Assembly: GCA_028280445.1 (NCBI GenBank) | Contig: JANQLU010000072.1 | Location: 1-64,000, forward strand | Reading direction: 5' to 3' | DNA from: Pirellulaceae bacterium | GTDB lineage: Bacteria; Planctomycetota; Planctomycetia; Pirellulales; Pirellulaceae | DNA length: 64,000 bases | Position numbers and translations under genes: made by a program | In this document: piece after piece, positions 25,006 to 34,455 of the stretch | How positions within the stretch are numbered: position 1 is the stretch's first letter | How the letters are laid out: each line of letters opens with the position of its first letter | Notes under the pieces: model-generated | What the model was told of the DNA's origin: nothing | The model's database searches: none | The model's input: only the letters and a program-made list of their open reading frames with translations

Positions 25006-25128
25006 TCCGCATATCCAAAAAATTTTATCAATCGTTTAGACCATTCTAATTGGTTTTTGCGATGTTTTAAGGCGCACTCTGGATTCAGACGTTCGCTATT
25101 TTTTGACGGCCGGCAAAAATTGCCTAAC

Positions 25129-25149
25129 CCACATATCAGTGATATGTGG
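25129..25149. promoter_or_regulatory. Perfect 21-base palindrome between divergent genes
   Basis: CCACATATCA-G-TGATATGTGG: 10-base arms around a single base, with no T run. It is placed 124 bases before the LRR lipoprotein start and 94 bases before the Cys-rich gene, which suits a dimeric regulator of both. Confidence 0.5.
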
Positions 25150-25242
25150 TCAAAACTCGATTTATCACCCATCGCTTCCGATTTAGCATTTGTCGAATAA
25201 CTACTTTTCTTTTCCGATTCGATCAATTCGCCGAGGCAGCTG

Positions 25243-25788
25243 ATGAAAATTCTCGCACTAACACTGGGCACAATGTTGTTGATTCCAACTTTCACATCGG
25301 CCCAACAATTCGGGTGGGGCGGTCGCAAGCAAACAAATGTGGCGTTGCATCAGCAAGGTTGTCATTGTGAATCGTGTCGGAAACCCAAAAAATTCTGTCG
25401 CGTTCCAGGGTTCAATGGACATCCCTATCGCGATCCGGTTCACAATGGCTGTAAATGCAACCGACCATGTGGCAAGTTAAAATCGATCCATTTCACGCCG
25501 CACTGGCCAGCACCGTTTGCAAATATGGAGCGTTACACACCGCATTATTGCTCTCCCGGCAAACAGCCTCGTGATGTATTCGATGTTCTGGCTCATGTTA
25601 AATTGATTCACTTCAAACGCAGAGACAACGGCTACAGAGGATTGTATTGCGACCCACATGGAAAATTGGGAGAAAGTTTTACAGGTGGTTATCAACCGCC
25701 TCAACAACTCGGTCCCGCTCCAGCGATTCCACCGAAATCACAACCAGACAATGTTGCCAATCGCTATTCGTATCCGCGGAATCGCTGA
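25243..25788 (+). CDS. Cys-rich secreted protein of unknown function
   Basis: 181 residues. Signal peptide at 1-20 (LGTMLLIPTFTSA, then QQFGWGG). The mature protein has a cysteine cluster QQGCHCESCRKPKKFC and GCKCNRPCGK, spaced as in small metal- or disulphide-stabilised domains, plus CSPGKQPRDV and YCDPHGK later, and a proline-rich tail. GAGGCAGCTG lies before the ATG. No family was recognised. The CxC, CxxC pattern with many His and Gly residues allows either disulphides or metal binding. Confidence 0.65.
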   Translation: MKILALTLGTMLLIPTFTSAQQFGWGGRKQTNVALHQQGCHCESCRKPKKFCRVPGFNGHPYRDPVHNGCKCNRPCGKLKSIHFTPHWPAPFANMERYTPHYCSPGKQPRDVFDVLAHVKLIHFKRRDNGYRGLYCDPHGKLGESFTGGYQPPQQLGPAPAIPPKSQPDNVANRYSYPRNR

Positions 25789-25856
25789 TTGAGTGAGATC
25801 GCCGTAGGGCCGGTTCCAACCGGCGGGAGAGCGAGGCTTTCGTGAGCGGCAAGGCG

Positions 25857-26663
25857 CTACCTGAAATCTCCAAACTTGCCGGCAAACGGTTTAGTCAAAT
25901 CCAAGATTTCATCGACTAAACCAGGAGTCGTTCCAATCGCTTCGCCTGCGTCGATTCGTGCGGCACCTGACCAATCGACAAACACGCCTCCGGCTCCGGT
26001 CAGAATCGGTTCGATTGCTGCTGCATCCCAGATATTGAGGATGGGATCGATCATCAAATCAACTTTGCCTGTCGCCACCAGGTAGTAACCATAACAGTCG
26101 CCCCAGGTTCGCGTCACATAGCAACGGTTTTCCAACTCGGCATACACTTCGGCGGCGCCACGTCGAGCAAACGTACTCGACTCGGAAGTCACAAAAACGG
26201 CGTCTGACAATTTTTGTTTCTGAGCAACTTGTGCCGTGGTCAGATTTCCGACTTCGCCGTGAACCGTTGGTCGTCCAGTGCAACCGTAAATGCCGACTCC
26301 CAAACCGGGAAAATAAACTGCACCAATTACAGGATTGGAATCTTTTTCGACGGCAACCATCGTTCCAAATAATGGCACGCCGCAGATAAACGATTTTGTC
26401 CCGTCGATCGGATCGACAATCCAACGAAACCCGCTTTCTCCAGGCGACTCGCCAAATTCCTCACCAATAAATGCGTCGTCGGCAAACGTTTCGCCAACGG
26501 CATTTCGAATCAATTGTTCGGCGTTACGATCGGCAACCGTCACCGGTGACGCATCGCCTTTTTTTTCAAATTCGCCTTTGCCAAACAAATCCATCGTTGA
26601 ATCGCCAGCGGCACGCGCCATTTCACAGGCGAAATCAAACCGTTTTTCCAGATCGGAATCCAT
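25857..26663 (-). CDS. Inositol monophosphatase-family phosphatase, HisN-like
   Basis: 268 residues from the ATG at 26663, which overlaps the lspA stop by one base (TGATG). Metal sites: ASPVTVADRNAE, GEEFGE, WIVDPIDGTKSF and IWDAAAIEPILTGAGG. The segment WGDCYGYYLVATGKVDLMID matches the histidinol-phosphatase (HisN) type more than the SuhB or CysQ types. It would remove phosphate from histidinol phosphate in histidine synthesis, but other sugar phosphates are possible. Last gene of the dksA-like/lspA/hisN operon. Confidence 0.8.
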   Translation of the reverse strand: MDSDLEKRFDFACEMARAAGDSTMDLFGKGEFEKKGDASPVTVADRNAEQLIRNAVGETFADDAFIGEEFGESPGESGFRWIVDPIDGTKSFICGVPLFGTMVAVEKDSNPVIGAVYFPGLGVGIYGCTGRPTVHGEVGNLTTAQVAQKQKLSDAVFVTSESSTFARRGAAEVYAELENRCYVTRTWGDCYGYYLVATGKVDLMIDPILNIWDAAAIEPILTGAGGVFVDWSGAARIDAGEAIGTTPGLVDEILDLTKPFAGKFGDFR

Positions 26664-27340
26664 CAATCTTTTTTCTGCGTTTTTGTTTGAGATTGTTCGC
26701 TCGACGACTCCGGTGGTTTCTCTGTCACTTTTTTGCTGCCGTCTTTTGCCGCAAAGAAAAAAGCGTGGATAAATAGCAGTGCCGCTCCACAAACCAACAA
26801 GCTGTCAGCGATATTGAAATTGGGCCAAGGATCTAAAAAAGAAATCCCTTCCCAGCGAAAAAACAACCAGTCACGAACATGATACTTGATATCCTCCGAT
26901 CCAACGGAGTATCCAAATCCCAACCGATCGTACAGGTTGCCAAGGATTCCACCGGTAATCAGACCCAGCGAAATCGTCAGCAGTTTCTCAATGGCACCCT
27001 TGAAATAAAACAACCAGACCAAGATGCCAACAATCGCGACCAGTGATAATCCAGCAAACCAGAGATGCATTCCCTGGCCAATTCCAAACAACGCTCCTCC
27101 GTTGGTCGAAGTCTGGATCCCCAACACGCCGTCGATCCACCACTGCTGAGCCTGTTTGGCCTCAACGGGCACTTTCATAAAGTAGCGACTGAAGACGATC
27201 GATTTCGTCACTAAATCGACCAGACAGCCACCGATGGCTAGCGCAAAAAACAGGACGTAGCGATTGATCGGCAACCGTACGTCCTGGCGTTTTTTTGTCG
27301 AATCGTTTTTAGTATCCGCTGGACTCAAGGTCGCTGGCAC
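26663..27340 (-). CDS. lspA: Lipoprotein signal peptidase II
   Basis: 225 residues with four membrane segments. Both catalytic Asp motifs are visible: GGILGNLYDRLGFGYS and FNIADSLLVCGAAL. Residues 1-25 and a charged tail (KKVTEKPPESSSEQSQT) extend beyond the usual approximately 160-residue enzyme. It cuts the leaders of lipoproteins such as the LRR lipoprotein encoded nearby. The start overlaps the end of the upstream dksA-like gene by 32 bases, suggesting translational coupling. Confidence 0.92.
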   Translation of the reverse strand: MPATLSPADTKNDSTKKRQDVRLPINRYVLFFALAIGGCLVDLVTKSIVFSRYFMKVPVEAKQAQQWWIDGVLGIQTSTNGGALFGIGQGMHLWFAGLSLVAIVGILVWLFYFKGAIEKLLTISLGLITGGILGNLYDRLGFGYSVGSEDIKYHVRDWLFFRWEGISFLDPWPNFNIADSLLVCGAALLFIHAFFFAAKDGSKKVTEKPPESSSEQSQTKTQKKD

Positions 27341-27686
27341 ACTTTACGCAATAAGGAGTATAAGGAATCGCGTTTAGACGCGTTTTCGGAATGACTTTCG
27401 AGCACTCGTTGCACGTACCATAAACGCCGTCCTCGATGCGTTCAAGTGCATCTTCGATTTGCTGTAAAACTTCGCCTTCGTTGCTCATCAACAGCAAAGT
27501 ATTGTCTTGTTCGTAAGTATCACTGCCCAGATCGGCAATGTGGCTGGGAACTGACGAAGAACTGCTGCCTGCCGAGTTTCCATTGTTGGACAAAGCGGCA
27601 TTCGCCAAAGTATTAACATCGCCCCGCAATCGAGCTCGAAGCGCGATTAACGTTTCCTTAAAGGGCTTCATTTCACGTTTTTTCAT
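27309..27686 (-). CDS. DksA/TraR family zinc-finger regulator
   Basis: 125 residues from the ATG at 27686, with GGAGA seven bases before it; an earlier in-frame ATG is unlikely. An N-terminal helical hairpin precedes the zinc finger CNECSKVIPKTRLNAIPYTP with CVKC (four Cys, CX2C-X17-CX2C). A Ser/Gly/Asn-rich stretch (about residues 30-45) separates the helices. Proteins of this family bind RNA polymerase through its secondary channel in the stringent response. The tip Asp residues that define true DksA are not clear, so a general TraR/DksA label is safer. Confidence 0.85.
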   Translation of the reverse strand: MKKREMKPFKETLIALRARLRGDVNTLANAALSNNGNSAGSSSSSVPSHIADLGSDTYEQDNTLLLMSNEGEVLQQIEDALERIEDGVYGTCNECSKVIPKTRLNAIPYTPYCVKCASDLESSGY

Positions 27687-28032
27687 CTCTGTTCTCCAAG
27701 ATGTCTGGGTCGAAAACGGACGAGTTTTAAGTTTGTTGTCGACCGATCGAATTGAGCGGCACATTGTATGAACGCTATACTGGACGGTCAAACGTCTGAA
27801 ATCGTTCCCGAGACCCCGATTTTCGCAAATCCAATCTACAAAAAGACTTACGACATCGGATTTTCGACAATTCTTCTAATTTTCATTCTGAATTCACCCA
27901 AGTGGCTAACAAAGCAGCCTCAAAAACGACCACCCGGCCAGAATTGAGTCGCGGCGAGCATTCCCCAAGCACCCGACATCGGCTAAAACCGATTCAACAC
28001 TGCAAACCCCAACTCGATCAAAAATAACCGCC

Positions 28033-29427
28033 GTGAATTCCGAATTCGCCTATCAAAAATGCTTGTCAGCCACCTGTCAATCAACGTTCGATCTGGGTCA
28101 AATTCTCACCCAGTGTCCACATTGCGGCAAGTTGTTGGATATTCAATATGAATGGGACAAATTGCCAGTTCCAAAGTCTTTGGTGAATTTCGAAACGTAC
28201 TGGAGTCAACGAAATAATCCCACTCGATTGAGTGGCGTGTGGAGATTCCACGAATTACTGCCATTTGTTCCGATCGAAGACGTCGTCACACTCGGCGAAG
28301 GCCAGACGTTGTTGCAATGCGCCGATTCGCTCGGCCAAATTTGCCAACATGAATCTGGGAAACTGTTTTTGCAATACGAAGGCTTTAACCCCTCGGGCAG
28401 TTTCAAAGACAACGGCATGACGGCCGCTTTTTCACATGCAAAATATGTCGACGCCAAAATTGCCGCCTGCGCCTCGACCGGCAACACGAGTGCCTCGTTG
28501 GCAATGTACTCGGCTGTTAGTCGCCAAATGCGCAGCATCATTTTTATCGGCAGTGGCAAGATCGCGTTTGGAAAATTGTCGCAAGCGCTAGATTTTGGCG
28601 CCATGACCATTCAAATCGATGGCGATTTTGACGATGCCATGCGGCAGGTGCAACAAGTTTGTCCGCGGCTGGGGATCTACCTGGTCAACAGCGTCAATCC
28701 GTTTCGCATCGAAGGGCAAAAGACCATCATGTTGCGAGTCCTCGAAGCCTTGCAGTGGCAAGTCCCCGATTGGATCATTGTGCCCGGCGGGAATCTTGGA
28801 AACAGCAGTTCGTTTGGCAAGATGTTTGGCGAGTTGCTGCAGCTGGGTTTGATCGATCGTGCTCCGCGATTGGCGGTGATCAATGCGACCGGGGCCAACC
28901 CGCTGTACGAATTGTACAATCAGCACGAGATTCGTTTCGACGGCGGCCATTACGATCGCACACGCTGTGATCAATATTTTGCCAACCTCAATTCAGCCGC
29001 CGATACTTTGGCGTCCGCCATCGAAATCAACCGGCCAGTTAACCTGGCCAAATGTCTTCGTGCACTGGAAATCTGTGACGGTGTTGTCGAACAAGTGACC
29101 GATCAGGAAATCCTGGATGCCAAGGCACAGATCGGTTCGCATGGTATGGGCTGCGAGCCAGCCAGCGCCGCCAGTTTTGCGGGCTTGAAAAAACTTCGGT
29201 CACAACAGATCATTGCACCCTCGGATCGTGTTGTTTGTGTTTTGACCGGACACCAACTCAAAGACCCGGATGCCACGGTTGCCTATCACAGCGGTGACGC
29301 GGAAATGTTTGCCAAAAAACTCGGCGCCCGCGGTATCGAATCTGTTCGCCACGCTAATCATCCCGTTCGGGTGGCCAACGACACTGATGCGATTGTTGAT
29401 GTGATTCAAAAACAAATGAAAGAATAA
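28033..29427 (+). CDS. thrC: Threonine synthase
   Basis: 464 residues from the GTG at 28033. An N-terminal zinc-ribbon-like segment (KCLSATCQ, then CPHCGK) precedes the PLP-enzyme fold. The PLP lysine is in [12 protein letters not shown] and the phosphate-binding loop in [13 protein letters not shown]. It turns O-phosphohomoserine into threonine. The zinc-ribbon is common in the long ThrC class. dapB follows after three bases, giving a joint aspartate-family amino acid operon. Confidence 0.9.
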   Translation: MNSEFAYQKCLSATCQSTFDLGQILTQCPHCGKLLDIQYEWDKLPVPKSLVNFETYWSQRNNPTRLSGVWRFHELLPFVPIEDVVTLGEGQTLLQCADSLGQICQHESGKLFLQYEGFNPSGSFKDNGMTAAFSHAKYVDAKIAACASTGNTSASLAMYSAVSRQMRSIIFIGSGKIAFGKLSQALDFGAMTIQIDGDFDDAMRQVQQVCPRLGIYLVNSVNPFRIEGQKTIMLRVLEALQWQVPDWIIVPGGNLGNSSSFGKMFGELLQLGLIDRAPRLAVINATGANPLYELYNQHEIRFDGGHYDRTRCDQYFANLNSAADTLASAIEINRPVNLAKCLRALEICDGVVEQVTDQEILDAKAQIGSHGMGCEPASAASFAGLKKLRSQQIIAPSDRVVCVLTGHQLKDPDATVAYHSGDAEMFAKKLGARGIESVRHANHPVRVANDTDAIVDVIQKQMKE

Positions 29428-29430
29428 AAA

Positions 29431-30219
29431 GTGGTAAAAATTGCAATTCACGGCGCGGCGGGTCGCATGGGCTGCCGCCTGGTGGCACTGTCGGCCAACG
29501 ATGATCAATTGGAATTGGTTGCAGCCATTGATCGCGCTGATCACCCGCGGTTGGGCGAAGACTCGGGGGCCATCGCAGGCGTCGATTCCAATTCCGTCCC
29601 GTTGTCATCCGAACTGGTCGAATGTGACGCCTTGATTGATTTTTCGCTGCCCGAAGCGGTCGAAAATATCACGCAGCAATGCGTTGAAAAAAAAATCCCT
29701 TTAGTCATGGCGACCACAGGTTTCGAAGAACCGACGGCTGAAAAAATCCGTCAAGCGGCCGAGTCGATTCCTGTCGTGTGGGCTCCCAATATGAGTCTAG
29801 CGGTCAATTTGACAATGAAATTGGTTGAAAATGCCGCGAAAGTTTTGGGGAATGTCAACGCCGACGTCGACATCGAAATCCTCGAACGTCACCATCGATT
29901 CAAAGCGGATTCACCAAGTGGAACGGCGCTCAAATTCGGGGAAATCATTCGAGAACAGATTGATGGATTGAGCGAGGTTCACGGTCGGCACGGTCAAGTC
30001 GGACAGCGTCCGCGCAATGAAATCGGGTATCACGCCATCCGTGTGGGTGACGACCCTGGGCAACACACGATTGTATTTGGAATGTTGGGCGAAAAATTCG
30101 AACTGCATGTCGCCGCATCGAATCGCGATTGCTACGCCTTGGGCGCATTGGCCGCAGCAAAATTCGTCGCCGGTAAACAACCAGGCTTGTATTCAATGTT
30201 TGACGTTTTGGGAATCTGA
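29431..30219 (+). CDS. dapB: 4-hydroxy-tetrahydrodipicolinate reductase
   Basis: 262 residues from the GTG at 29431, three bases after thrC. The NAD(P)-binding loop is IHGAAGRMG and the substrate site is ERHHRFKADSPSGTAL, the DapB signature. The C-terminus carries HELHV-like features (EKFELHVAASNRD). It acts in lysine/diaminopimelate synthesis, which fits with a planctomycete that makes peptidoglycan. Confidence 0.94.
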   Translation: MVKIAIHGAAGRMGCRLVALSANDDQLELVAAIDRADHPRLGEDSGAIAGVDSNSVPLSSELVECDALIDFSLPEAVENITQQCVEKKIPLVMATTGFEEPTAEKIRQAAESIPVVWAPNMSLAVNLTMKLVENAAKVLGNVNADVDIEILERHHRFKADSPSGTALKFGEIIREQIDGLSEVHGRHGQVGQRPRNEIGYHAIRVGDDPGQHTIVFGMLGEKFELHVAASNRDCYALGALAAAKFVAGKQPGLYSMFDVLGI

Positions 30220-30223
30220 TAAA

Positions 30224-30280
30224 GTAGGGCCGGTTCCCACCGGCCAATCCAACAAACCGGCCGGTGGGAACCGGCCCTAC
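30224..30280. repeat. GTAGGGCCGG-type palindromic repeat
   Basis: A near-perfect inverted pair GTAGGGCCGGTTCCCACCGG / CCGGTGGGAACCGGCCCTAC around CCAATCCAACAAAC, between dapB and the small gene at 30288, which suggests the two are separate transcripts. Confidence 0.9.
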
Positions 30281-30287
30281 TTAAATC

Positions 30288-30638
30288 ATGGCAAAATGTG
30301 ACGAAGGCTATATTTGTTGTATCTGTCAAAAAGATGTCGCCAACATCACGGTGAGCGATCTGTATTTGCGGTACGTCATCGGTCAGATCGATCCTGAAGT
30401 GTTACACACGACCGAAGAAAAACATATTCGCTGCAACCCGACGTTGGCCCAATACATCGTCGATCCCAATTTCGAACCGGTTGTTGTCGAAGGAGATTTT
30501 GACAAACGCCAGCTTGATCCAAAGTTTGTTCGTCAACAGGAATCGCTGATCACGCGCGGCTGGCAACGGCTGCAGGAATTGAAAGGGTACGAAGGGTCTA
30601 TCCTGGATTATCCGTTGCCCGATTTAAACATGGACTGA
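30288..30638 (+). CDS. Conserved-looking small protein with CxxCxxC-like start
   Basis: 116 residues, soluble, acidic. The N-terminal CDEGYICCICQKDV is a possible zinc-binding knuckle (four cysteines within eleven residues), followed by YLRYVIGQIDPEVL and the mixed GDFDKRQLDPKFVRQQ helix. No family was recognised. The ribosome-binding site is poor and comes from the tail of a repeat, so a later start is possible. It ends just before a long hairpin repeat. Confidence 0.6.
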   Translation: MAKCDEGYICCICQKDVANITVSDLYLRYVIGQIDPEVLHTTEEKHIRCNPTLAQYIVDPNFEPVVVEGDFDKRQLDPKFVRQQESLITRGWQRLQELKGYEGSILDYPLPDLNMD

Positions 30639-30718
30639 AATTGTGAGCGGCAAGGCGCTAGCCGCCGGTTCGTCAGAGCTTCGTACTACCGGCGGCTAGC
30701 GCCTTGCCGCTCACAATT
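30639..30718. repeat. AGCGGCAAGGCGCTAGCCGCC long hairpin
   Basis: Perfect 31-base inverted arms starting AATTGTGAGCGGCAAGG and ending CCTTGCCGCTCACAATT around an 18-base loop. It lies between two convergent genes and could end both transcripts. A shorter copy is at 52180-52243 and a degraded one at 61420. Confidence 0.9.
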
Positions 30719-30778
30719 TATCAACGTTACTTACGCCTTGCCACATACATTCGCACGTCTACCTGTTGCCCGGAAAAA

Positions 30779-32167
30779 TCATTTCTGTTTTTCAAGCAAA
30801 CGTTTGCAATCCGCCAGATGTTGCTTTGCCATCCTTTGATAGGGAGAGTTGGGATAGGTTTTTAACCAATGCTCGTACAGGGCAGCCGCACTTGCATACT
30901 CCTTGTCACTTCGAAGTTCGATAGCCGCTCGCAGTAATTCAGTCGGATTGATATCAAATGAACCGTCGTTCGATTTCCTGATCGAATCAAAGTGCTCCAA
31001 TGCAGCTTGGACGCTGTTGTTTGCAACTTTTTTGAGTACTGCCTTCATTAATGATCGACGCGGGGCTGCTGGAACATCGCCGTCTAAAATATCCACAATG
31101 CCCATCGAGATCCGTTGAGTATTGATATCGCGCAGGTTGCCCAGCAGGATGACCGTGCGTTTTGAGTCAAGACAACGCGTGATTTGACTGCGATAGCCAG
31201 TAACCAGACCACCGTGCCAAACGACGCTCTGTCCATCGCGACCAGGAAACTGGTTGTGCCAACCGTATGCCTGTCGACCATTGGACTGGTTGAAAACAAT
31301 CTTTCGAGATCGATCAGACAACAATTTATTTCCATACAGTGCCTGGTCCCATTTCAATAAATCATCAACGGTGCTCAGAATCCCGCCAGTCGAAAAAAGT
31401 GTTGTGGGATCACGAAATTCAGCGTTGTCGTACCTCGCTTTGACAAAATTGTATCGATACGATGCCACACGACCCGGTATGATTGATGCGTCACTGAGGG
31501 CTGAGGTCGAATCCATTCCCAATGGCTTAATAATTTTTTCAGCGAGCAAATCACCATAGTCTTTGTCCCAGATCTTGCTGAGGACGATCCCCAGGATGTA
31601 GTATCCTGGACTGCTGTATCCAAACTGAGATCCAGGATCGAATCGGACTCCTGTTTGTGCAAACCGGTTAGCCAGTTGTTCACGATCATGAGTATTGGCA
31701 GCTTGTTTTGTCAAAAATCCCTCGATCGCGTTCCAATGCCTTAGTCCCGATCGATGTTCGAGCAGGTGGCGAATCGTGATCTTGCCATCGGTGGGGTCGG
31801 CAAAATCTGGCCAATATTTTTTAGCCGGTTGGTCCAATTCCAGTTTTTTAGCTTCGACGGCTTGCAGAACCAGCACCGCTGTAAATGCCTTGGTCATCGA
31901 ACCAATGATAAAACGATGATCAGCGGAAACCGGAACTCCCAACTCGCGATTTGCCGAGCCGAAACCGCCTTTGAAAACAACCTTGCCTTTTTCTGCAACC
32001 AAGACCGCGCCACTAAATTGCTCAAGTTTCGTATATGATTCCAACAGTTTCTGAATTTGATTTTTATGATCGTTCGAGGACACACGTTGTTGCTGACCAC
32101 AAGTTTGCAGACAACAACCAAGAGACACCATTAGCAAGCAGGCAAGTCGTACAATTTCTGTTCTCAT
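30779..32167 (-). CDS. Secreted serine hydrolase, beta-lactamase family (class C-like)
   Basis: 462 residues with a signal peptide (VRLACLLMVSLGCCLQTCG). The three site motifs are SMTK (in FIIGSMTKAFTAV), YSS (in FGYSSPGYYILG) and HGG (in VVWHGGLVTGYRS). C-terminal to residue 380 there is a helical extension with TPR-like spacing (ALEHFDSIRK, LYEHWLKTYPNSPYQRMAKQ). Such proteins include esterases, peptidases and D-Ala peptidases; the substrate is unknown. It is alone, convergent with the small gene at 30288. Confidence 0.85.
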   Translation of the reverse strand: MRTEIVRLACLLMVSLGCCLQTCGQQQRVSSNDHKNQIQKLLESYTKLEQFSGAVLVAEKGKVVFKGGFGSANRELGVPVSADHRFIIGSMTKAFTAVLVLQAVEAKKLELDQPAKKYWPDFADPTDGKITIRHLLEHRSGLRHWNAIEGFLTKQAANTHDREQLANRFAQTGVRFDPGSQFGYSSPGYYILGIVLSKIWDKDYGDLLAEKIIKPLGMDSTSALSDASIIPGRVASYRYNFVKARYDNAEFRDPTTLFSTGGILSTVDDLLKWDQALYGNKLLSDRSRKIVFNQSNGRQAYGWHNQFPGRDGQSVVWHGGLVTGYRSQITRCLDSKRTVILLGNLRDINTQRISMGIVDILDGDVPAAPRRSLMKAVLKKVANNSVQAALEHFDSIRKSNDGSFDINPTELLRAAIELRSDKEYASAAALYEHWLKTYPNSPYQRMAKQHLADCKRLLEKQK

Positions 32168-32411
32168 ATGAAAATCCCCAAGATGTTTGCAATGTAGAAA
32201 GTATCAGAGTTTCCAATGATCGCTTATCGCGTTACCAGATGTTAGCAAAGCCACCAATGGTCAGGATCATTTTAGCAATCGCCATAGCTGTTTCCGGATA
32301 CCGTCATTTCTTTCGTTCGCTTTGATCAACCGGTAAAAACAGGCGAATTAAATAGCAAGTCTTGTCGGAACTGCACCACGGTTGACATTGTCCTGTTGAC
32401 AAATTCACACT

Positions 32412-32846
32412 TCACCGGCGTTGTCGGCGTCGTTCAACTACGGCGATCACTTTCCAAACGATCGCAGTGCCAAGTGCAAGTGCGAAAAACCAGATCGCAA
32501 GAACGTCGACAAAATTCGCGAGTTGCGAGAATGGCGAAAACAAAACACGACACCAAAAGCACGCGAAACTCAGAAATAGAAATCCACCTACTTGAATTCT
32601 TGCAGCCAGCTTTTTCGCTACAGGTGTCACCCAAATATGATTCACCACAGGAATCCACGCAATTGGAATCGAGCCGAACAAACCGAACAAGTAAAAATCG
32701 GTGTCCTGCTCCTTCAGCCTTTCGGCGAATCGCAATGTGTCAAAGACAACGAGAAACCAGGTCACCACCACAACCCAAAAGAAAAGGTGCTTCAAGCCAA
32801 ACGTTGCTGGCCGTGAAGCACCTGGTTTTTGCGTCTGTTTTGACAC
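32412..32846 (-). CDS. Possible small membrane protein after thiC
   Basis: Low confidence. From a GTG at 32846, five bases after the thiC stop, the frame encodes about 144 residues with three to four hydrophobic stretches (LFFWVVVVTWFLVVFDTL, then YLFGLFGSIPIAWIPVV, FLFLSFACFWC, and IWFFALALGTAIVWKVI) and a basic end RRRQRR. The hydrophobic pattern argues that it is real, yet the thiC terminator hairpin falls inside its first 20 codons. A start further inside, at GTG codons about 32770, is possible. Confidence 0.4.
   Translation of the reverse strand: MSKQTQKPGASRPATFGLKHLFFWVVVVTWFLVVFDTLRFAERLKEQDTDFYLFGLFGSIPIAWIPVVNHIWVTPVAKKLAARIQVGGFLFLSFACFWCRVLFSPFSQLANFVDVLAIWFFALALGTAIVWKVIAVVERRRQRR
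32777..32822 (-). terminator. Terminator of thiC
   Basis: GGTGCTTCA and TGAAGCACC are perfect arms around a 19-base loop; on the minus strand they run into TTTTCTTTT. It is placed 30 bases after the thiC stop. Confidence 0.75.
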
Positions 32847-32851
32847 CCGGA

Positions 32852-34243
<1,392 letters not shown>

Positions 34244-34367
34244 TCAAATGATTTGTTAAGAAAGCACGAATTCATCGTACGAATCGTCGTTTTTTTGTCA
34301 ATGAACGGTCGACGTAGTTTGCGCAGTTTCAATGCAAGGGTTCAAATCTCAACGCATGAGCGAGGTG

Positions 34368-34422
34368 AAGGGCCGGTTCTCGCCGGCCAATCCACAAACC
34401 GGCCGGTGGGAACCGGCCCTAC
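34368..34422. repeat. GTAGGGCCGG-type palindromic repeat (first G changed)
   Basis: GAAGGGCCGGTTCTCGCCGG and CCGGTGGGAACCGGCCCTAC with CCAATCCACAAAC between. It lies upstream of thiC and at the 3' end of the serine hydrolase gene. Confidence 0.85.
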
Positions 34423-34455
34423 ATCGCCAACATCTATCACACCGATAGTCTAAAA

